In this document: positions 59,948-64,000 of the stretch, piece after piece
How the letters are laid out: the number at the start of each line of letters is the position of its first letter
How positions within the stretch are numbered: the first letter of the stretch is position 1
Source: UBA1926 sp002337215
GTDB taxonomy: Bacteria > Planctomycetota > Phycisphaerae > Phycisphaerales > UBA1924
DNA: 64,000 bases
Assembly: GCA_963973795.1 (NCBI GenBank)
Contig: CAXBAF010000020.1
Location: 1 to 64,000, forward strand
Reading direction: 5' to 3'
Made by a program: the position numbers and the translations under genes
The notes under the pieces: generated by a model
Databases searched by the model: none
What the model saw: only the letters and a program-made list of their open reading frames with translations
Told to the model about the DNA's origin: nothing

Positions 59948-61186
59948 TTAGCGTGCCGCCTCGCCCAGCGCGATCAGCGCATACGCCGTGATCAGGTCGC
60001 GGTCGGATTCCAGCCACCGGTCGTGGACGACCCGCATCCCGCCGTCGGCCTCCTGCAGGCCCGCGATCGCGCGCACAACAGCGTCCCGCCAGTCCCGCCC
60101 GGCGACGGTGTCTTCGCCCCACGCGTCGAGCGCCCGCGACATCGCCGACAACCCGTAGTACCGTCCCTGCTGGCCCAGCCCCATGTTCTCGTCGACTGTG
60201 AAGTTGTCCTCGATCCAGCCCAGCGCGCTGACGACCCGCTGGTCATCGGGGGGCAGGTCGGCATAAAGCAGGCTCTTGAACCCGGCGTAGGTCATCGAGC
60301 CGTACGCGCGCAGCCGAGGGCGCACGGTGCCGTCCGCCAACGCCTCGGCGATCTCCCCCGCCTGGCTCTGCCCGGGCACCGAATCCAGGCTCTCCGCGTC
60401 GGGTACTGTCGCGTAGATGAACCCGCCCTGCCGGCTGCCCTCCGCGTAGTCCATCTCGTTGACCCTGTCGTCCATCTGCACCCGCTTAAGGAACACGAGC
60501 GCGCGCGCATACGCGGGGTCGTCGGTGCTCACGCCCGCGTCGTGCATCGCCTGCACGAACATCTGCGTGTTCGACAGGTCGGGCCGGCCGTGCGTGCCGT
60601 AGCCCAGCCCGCCGAAGTACGGGTGATCCTCACCGATCGGCTCGGTCCATGAGGGCGCCTCGGGGCTCGGGTCGCGCCGCGGATCGAACGCCCCCCACTG
60701 CATCCGGCGCAGTGCGCCGGCGGCGCCGCCGACCGCCGCCGCGGCCTCGGGTGTACGCACACGCGACAGGAACGAGATGCAGATCGCGGTGTTGTACGTC
60801 GGGAGCACCCCGTCGTGGATCGTCCCGTCGGGCTTCACGAACGAGCGCACGTAGTCAATCGCGGCACGAACCGCCGGATCGGTTTCGTCCACCCGCGGAT
60901 CGAGCAGCATGCCCGTCCCGACGAGGGCCGTGACCGCGGGAAAGTCGGGACCCTCTGGATTGATCGACCACCCCCCGCTCGGGGCCTGGGTCGAGCGGAG
61001 ATACGCGATCGCGCGCGCCTGCGTTTCCCGAGCAATCCTGCGGGTCTCGGCCCGTGTTGCGGACTCCTGGGCGTCCGCGGCCGGCGACAAACCCTCTTTC
61101 GGGGATGCTTCTGGGCGATCAGGCGGAGTCGCCGCGGCCGCGGGGACAGCGAGCAGCATGAGCGAGATTGCCAGAATCGAGCGCAT
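59948..61186 (-). CDS. Secreted prenyltransferase/squalene-cyclase-fold protein
   Basis: 412 aa; AAAGGAA seven bases before the ATG. Signal peptide ends near AAAAT. Repeated units (AIAYLRSTQAPSGGWSINPE, AIDYVRSFVKPDGTIHDGVL, ALVFLKRVQMDDRVNEMDYA, VVRAIAGLQEADGGMRVVHD) form an alpha/alpha toroid. The squalene-cyclase DxDD motif is not seen, so it is more likely a planctomycete binding or unknown-function relative than a true cyclase. Divergent from the acidic repeat gene with 115 bp between. Confidence 0.8.
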   Translation of the reverse strand: MRSILAISLMLLAVPAAAATPPDRPEASPKEGLSPAADAQESATRAETRRIARETQARAIAYLRSTQAPSGGWSINPEGPDFPAVTALVGTGMLLDPRVDETDPAVRAAIDYVRSFVKPDGTIHDGVLPTYNTAICISFLSRVRTPEAAAAVGGAAGALRRMQWGAFDPRRDPSPEAPSWTEPIGEDHPYFGGLGYGTHGRPDLSNTQMFVQAMHDAGVSTDDPAYARALVFLKRVQMDDRVNEMDYAEGSRQGGFIYATVPDAESLDSVPGQSQAGEIAEALADGTVRPRLRAYGSMTYAGFKSLLYADLPPDDQRVVSALGWIEDNFTVDENMGLGQQGRYYGLSAMSRALDAWGEDTVAGRDWRDAVVRAIAGLQEADGGMRVVHDRWLESDRDLITAYALIALGEAAR

Positions 61187-61301
61187 GCGGGCGTTCCTTT
61201 CGGTTTGGAGCGATTCCTGAGGTCCGATTACATTCCGGGTATCAGCCTATCGGTCTCGGTTCGCTTGAGTTCGCGCGGGCGATACCCGATGATCCTCTTG
61301 T

Positions 61302-62948
61302 ATGGCGGACCCCGCGATCGATCCGTACAACCCCGGCACGCCGGGGGATCCAGACGCCGGCGGCGAGCCGAGCGGGGACGCTCCGCGCCCGCCCGGCCCA
61401 GAGGCACAGGCAGAAGCACAGGCGGAGGCAGAGGCGGAGACTGAGACGGACGCGGAGGAGCACGGCGATTCGCCGGGATTGGAAGAGCAGGTCGATGGGC
61501 TGCTCGCCGAGGTTTCCAACACCGTCGAAGATATCCAACGGAAACTCAGCGACGACGCGCCGGCGGACTACACCGACACCGATGCGCTCGAGGATGAACT
61601 CGCGGCGTTCGCGGGCGATGTTCCGGATGCGGAGCCTGATTTAGAGCCGAGCGGCGCACCCGCCGCGACGCCGAACAACGAATCAGAAGAAGACGAAGAA
61701 GAAAGCACGGCATCCGGCGTGCGCACCGCCGTCGATGATGATGCATCGAGCACGGACGTGCCGGCGTCAGACCGGGCCGAGACTGCCGGTGTGGAAGACG
61801 CCGAGCCAGAGCCAGAACCGATCGCGGCAGATCTCGAGACCGGCGACGACGCGGGCGAACAGGCCGCGCCGGACATGCTCGACGATGTCCAGGCCGCGCT
61901 CGAAGACGCGGTCGGCTCGGCCGACCAGCCTTCCGCGCCCGAGTCTCGGGATGACGCACCCCGCTCCGCGCACGGGCGTGCGCCCGTCGATCAGGTCCTG
62001 CTCAAAGACGACGCTCAGAACACGGATGCCGCCAGGACGGCCGGCGCCAGCAACCCCATCGAGGGCTACAACGACGCCGCTTCGCTCGACGACGAGCTCG
62101 CCTTGCTCGCGGGTGACACGCCGGGCAACAACGACGCGCCCGCAGGTGAAGACGAAAACCACCGGCCCGGTGCCGACGCGGATGCGGAAGATCCAGCGTC
62201 CGAACCGTCGATTCCCGGCTCGGCTGACGGGGATGTCCCGCCGGATTACACCGACGCGGATTCGCTCGACGACGAGCTCGCGGCCCTCGCTGCCGATGCG
62301 CTCGGCGATGCCACGAACGAAGAGCCGGACGATTCGGATGGATCCGATCCTGAGGCCGATCTGGCGCCCGAGCAGCCTGCGGAGGCTGATGCCGAGCCCG
62401 TCGCATCACCCGATGAGGCCCAGCAGCCCGCCGTTGACGCCGAGCCGGTCGCAGCAGACGCCCCTGTCCCCGTCGGGGTGGCGGCGCACACCATGCCCGC
62501 CGAACGGAGCGGGATGCCTGCCGATGAATCATCGCAGTCTCGTGATGGGCTTCGCCGGGGCTGGCTGCCTCCCAAGCCGGACTGGCCCGAGATCTACTCC
62601 CGCTGGCGTCCGCTGGTCATCGCATGGCGTCACATCGCGTGGATCGTGCCGCCGCTGGTTGTGCATCTCTGGACCACCGCGTGGGCGTGGCTCGCGCCGC
62701 GTGCGAAGGAATCGGCGGTCAAGGCCGAGCCGCACATCCGGATGGCGGTCGCCCGGATCGCGACACCGCTCTCGCGGCGTGACGAGCGCACGCGGTCGAT
62801 CATGGGATGGTTCGCGATTTACACGCTGTTCGTCTCGGCCTGCCTGTGGGTCTACATCCTGGTGGGTCGAGCGCCAGTCGCGCCGGAGCCGACCACACCC
62901 GCGACGGGTCTCGCCCGCGAGACGACGACGGCGAACGCCGAAGACTGA
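61302..62948 (+). CDS. Acidic repeat protein with C-terminal membrane helix
   Basis: 548 aa. The first 400 residues are Asp/Glu/Ala/Pro-rich and disordered, broken by three copies of a 20-residue motif starting near residues 88, 254 and 314 (DYTDTDALEDELAAFAGD, GYNDAASLDDELALLAGD, DYTDADSLDDELAALAAD). A more ordered basic region (GWLPPKPDWPEIYSRWRPLV, then AWRHIAWIVPPLVVHLW) and a membrane helix (MGWFAIYTLFVSACLWVYIL) end the protein, so the acidic part faces the cytoplasm or periplasm. The motif copies look like peptide docking sites. Unknown family. Confidence 0.75.
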   Translation: MADPAIDPYNPGTPGDPDAGGEPSGDAPRPPGPEAQAEAQAEAEAETETDAEEHGDSPGLEEQVDGLLAEVSNTVEDIQRKLSDDAPADYTDTDALEDELAAFAGDVPDAEPDLEPSGAPAATPNNESEEDEEESTASGVRTAVDDDASSTDVPASDRAETAGVEDAEPEPEPIAADLETGDDAGEQAAPDMLDDVQAALEDAVGSADQPSAPESRDDAPRSAHGRAPVDQVLLKDDAQNTDAARTAGASNPIEGYNDAASLDDELALLAGDTPGNNDAPAGEDENHRPGADADAEDPASEPSIPGSADGDVPPDYTDADSLDDELAALAADALGDATNEEPDDSDGSDPEADLAPEQPAEADAEPVASPDEAQQPAVDAEPVAADAPVPVGVAAHTMPAERSGMPADESSQSRDGLRRGWLPPKPDWPEIYSRWRPLVIAWRHIAWIVPPLVVHLWTTAWAWLAPRAKESAVKAEPHIRMAVARIATPLSRRDERTRSIMGWFAIYTLFVSACLWVYILVGRAPVAPEPTTPATGLARETTTANAED

Positions 62949-62969
62949 TTCTGTCCGTTTACACCCCTT

Positions 62970-63608
62970 TTACCCCGCGTCGCGCCCGCGGTACGCGCGT
63001 TCCCGGCGGGACCGGGCCGGGTCACCCGAGGCGATGGTCCACGCATCGAGCGGCGTCTGCGCCGGGTCGGGCAGCACGGAGCGCGCGCCGGCGACCACAC
63101 CGTCGGGAACGGTGATCCCGCCCGGCACGAACGACTCGGCCGCGATCCACGCGTCGTTGCCGATCGTGACCCGGGCCGGCACCGGTTCGGCGAGCACGCC
63201 GCTCATCCCGCCGCTCATCCCGTCGCCCGTCCCGCTGCCCGTCCCGTTGGACCGGGAGGCCGCGATGATGACGTACTGGCTGATCACGGAACGCTCGCCG
63301 ATCGTGACCGGCGCGGCCGCGTAGATCGTGACCGCGTCGCCCAAAGCGCTCTTCCGCGCCATCGACAGGTTCCAGGGGCGGTCGATCCGGCAGTTGGGGC
63401 GGATCCGCACCGTCGGATCGATCGTCGCGCCGAAGCGGCGCAGCAGGGCGTTGCGCCAGCGGTAGGCGTTGTGGAACGAGCAGCCGAACAGCGTCTTCTG
63501 GACGAACGCCCAGAGCGCCGCGCGTCGGCGTTCGGCACCCGATGCGAATGGGACGGTGTGGGGATGCGCGGGGATCGCCGCCGGGGCCTTGCTCGGCGGC
63601 ACGCTCAT
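62970..63608 (-). CDS. WcaF-like left-handed beta-helix acetyltransferase
   Basis: 212 aa. The start at MSVPPSKAP overlaps the stop of the upstream gene (ATGA). Hexapeptide-repeat pattern after CSFHNAYRWRNALLRRFGAT, then IDPTVRIRPNCRIDRPWNLS, then VTIGERSVISQYVIIAAS and VTIGNDAWIAAESFVPGGIT. This resembles putative colanic-acid O-acetyltransferases. A Gly/Ser/Met repeat insertion (NGTGSGTGDGMSGGMSG) sits where WcaF has its sugar-binding loop with the catalytic His (THDY in the upstream paralogue); no such His is obvious here. Confidence 0.8.
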   Translation of the reverse strand: MSVPPSKAPAAIPAHPHTVPFASGAERRRAALWAFVQKTLFGCSFHNAYRWRNALLRRFGATIDPTVRIRPNCRIDRPWNLSMARKSALGDAVTIYAAAPVTIGERSVISQYVIIAASRSNGTGSGTGDGMSGGMSGVLAEPVPARVTIGNDAWIAAESFVPGGITVPDGVVAGARSVLPDPAQTPLDAWTIASGDPARSRRERAYRGRDAG

Positions 63609-64000
63609 CGGCTCGCTCCCGGGGCGTCCGGGGTCGCGCCGTCCGCTGGCGCCGGGTCGATCGGCTTGGCGGGGTTGCCCGCGTAGACCCGTCCCGGCTC
63701 GCCGTCGCGGTAGAGCCCCGCCCTGGGCTTGAGGACGACGCCGTCGCCCACGGTGACCTTCGGCGCGACGAACGATGCCGTCATGAGCGCACACCGGGCA
63801 CCGATCACGATCGGCTCACGAAGAAGCGTGAACCGGGGATCCGTGTAATCGTGCGTCCCGGCGCAGAGGTGGACGTACGGCCCGACGAGCGTGCCGTCGC
63901 CGATCGTGACGGGGCCCAGGCAATAGAGGATCGCGTGCTCGCAGACGCGGACGTTCGCGCCGATCGTGAGGTTCCAGGGGATCTCCACCCGGACCGAGGG
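63605..64000 (-). CDS. WcaF-like acetyltransferase, 5' end outside window
   Basis: The last 131 residues are visible. PWNLTIGANVRVCEHAILYC, then LGPVTIGDGTLVGPYVHLC, then AGTHDYTDPRFTLLREPIVI with the catalytic-type His, and RVYAGNPAKPI match WcaF-type O-acetyltransferases of exopolysaccharide synthesis. Coupled (ATGA) to the second acetyltransferase downstream, so the pair likely decorates the same glycan. Confidence 0.88.
   Translation of the reverse strand, partial: PSVRVEIPWNLTIGANVRVCEHAILYCLGPVTIGDGTLVGPYVHLCAGTHDYTDPRFTLLREPIVIGARCALMTASFVAPKVTVGDGVVLKPRAGLYRDGEPGRVYAGNPAKPIDPAPADGATPDAPGASR

Overview
The window is a 64 kb piece of a GC-rich bacterial chromosome, most likely a planctomycete of the Phycisphaerae type. 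I infer this from the many secreted proteins that end in a paired 'LDLADI..F...F' dockerin-like module closing with Gly-Cys-Pro, prepilins with the FTLIELLVVIAIIALLIG leader, an ECF sigma factor overlapping a Ser/Thr kinase, a YacL-type PIN/TRAM protein and an F5/8-GH9-dockerin enzyme. No rRNA, tRNA or CRISPR array was recognised.

Layout. 1-16 kb is dominated by secreted dockerin-tagged proteins (beta-propeller-like, metzincin protease, FG-GAP repeat, ThuA-like). They are interrupted by a LuxR-type regulator, dihydrolipoyl dehydrogenase and the sigma/kinase pair. 16-35 kb is housekeeping and membrane genes: YacL-like, EF-G-like GTPase, gltX, AtoE-type transporter, PH-domain protein, prepilin, recJ, cobalamin adenosyltransferase and a SpoIIE-type phosphatase. 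35.8-40.3 kb is a visibly A/T-richer island holding one large minus-strand gene. It joins an N-terminal PD-(D/E)XK-like nuclease to a STAND/NACHT-type NTPase, resembling Avs antiviral proteins, and its two halves lie in different frames joined at an A8 run. 40.3-41.1 kb holds a 42-bp tandem repeat and a heptanucleotide repeat tract. 41-49.5 kb has an ASPIC/UnbV-type protein, a phosphoglucosamine/phosphomannomutase, a CYTH protein and a lone atpD. 49.7-64 kb has a GH9-like enzyme, a dispanin/zinc-ribbon/DUF2752 cluster, an Eis-like acetyltransferase, an EamA protein, carboxypeptidase Taq, a terpenoid-cyclase-fold protein, an acidic repeat protein and two overlapping WcaF-like acetyltransferases.

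Three genome-wide themes show up. (1) At least eight genes carry a TANNNT hexamer exactly six bases before the start codon, which predicts leaderless mRNAs. (2) Three families of compound palindromic repeats, one with a constant length of 86 bp, occupy intergenic gaps. Related palindromes are inserted in frame in the mutase gene, and a 47-bp copy of the eamA 3' end flanks one repeat cluster. (3) Dockerin modules occur as full, half-length, divergent and orphaned copies, suggesting active turnover of this surface tag.

The strongest candidate for an undescribed system is the frameshifted nuclease-STAND gene in its A/T-rich island.
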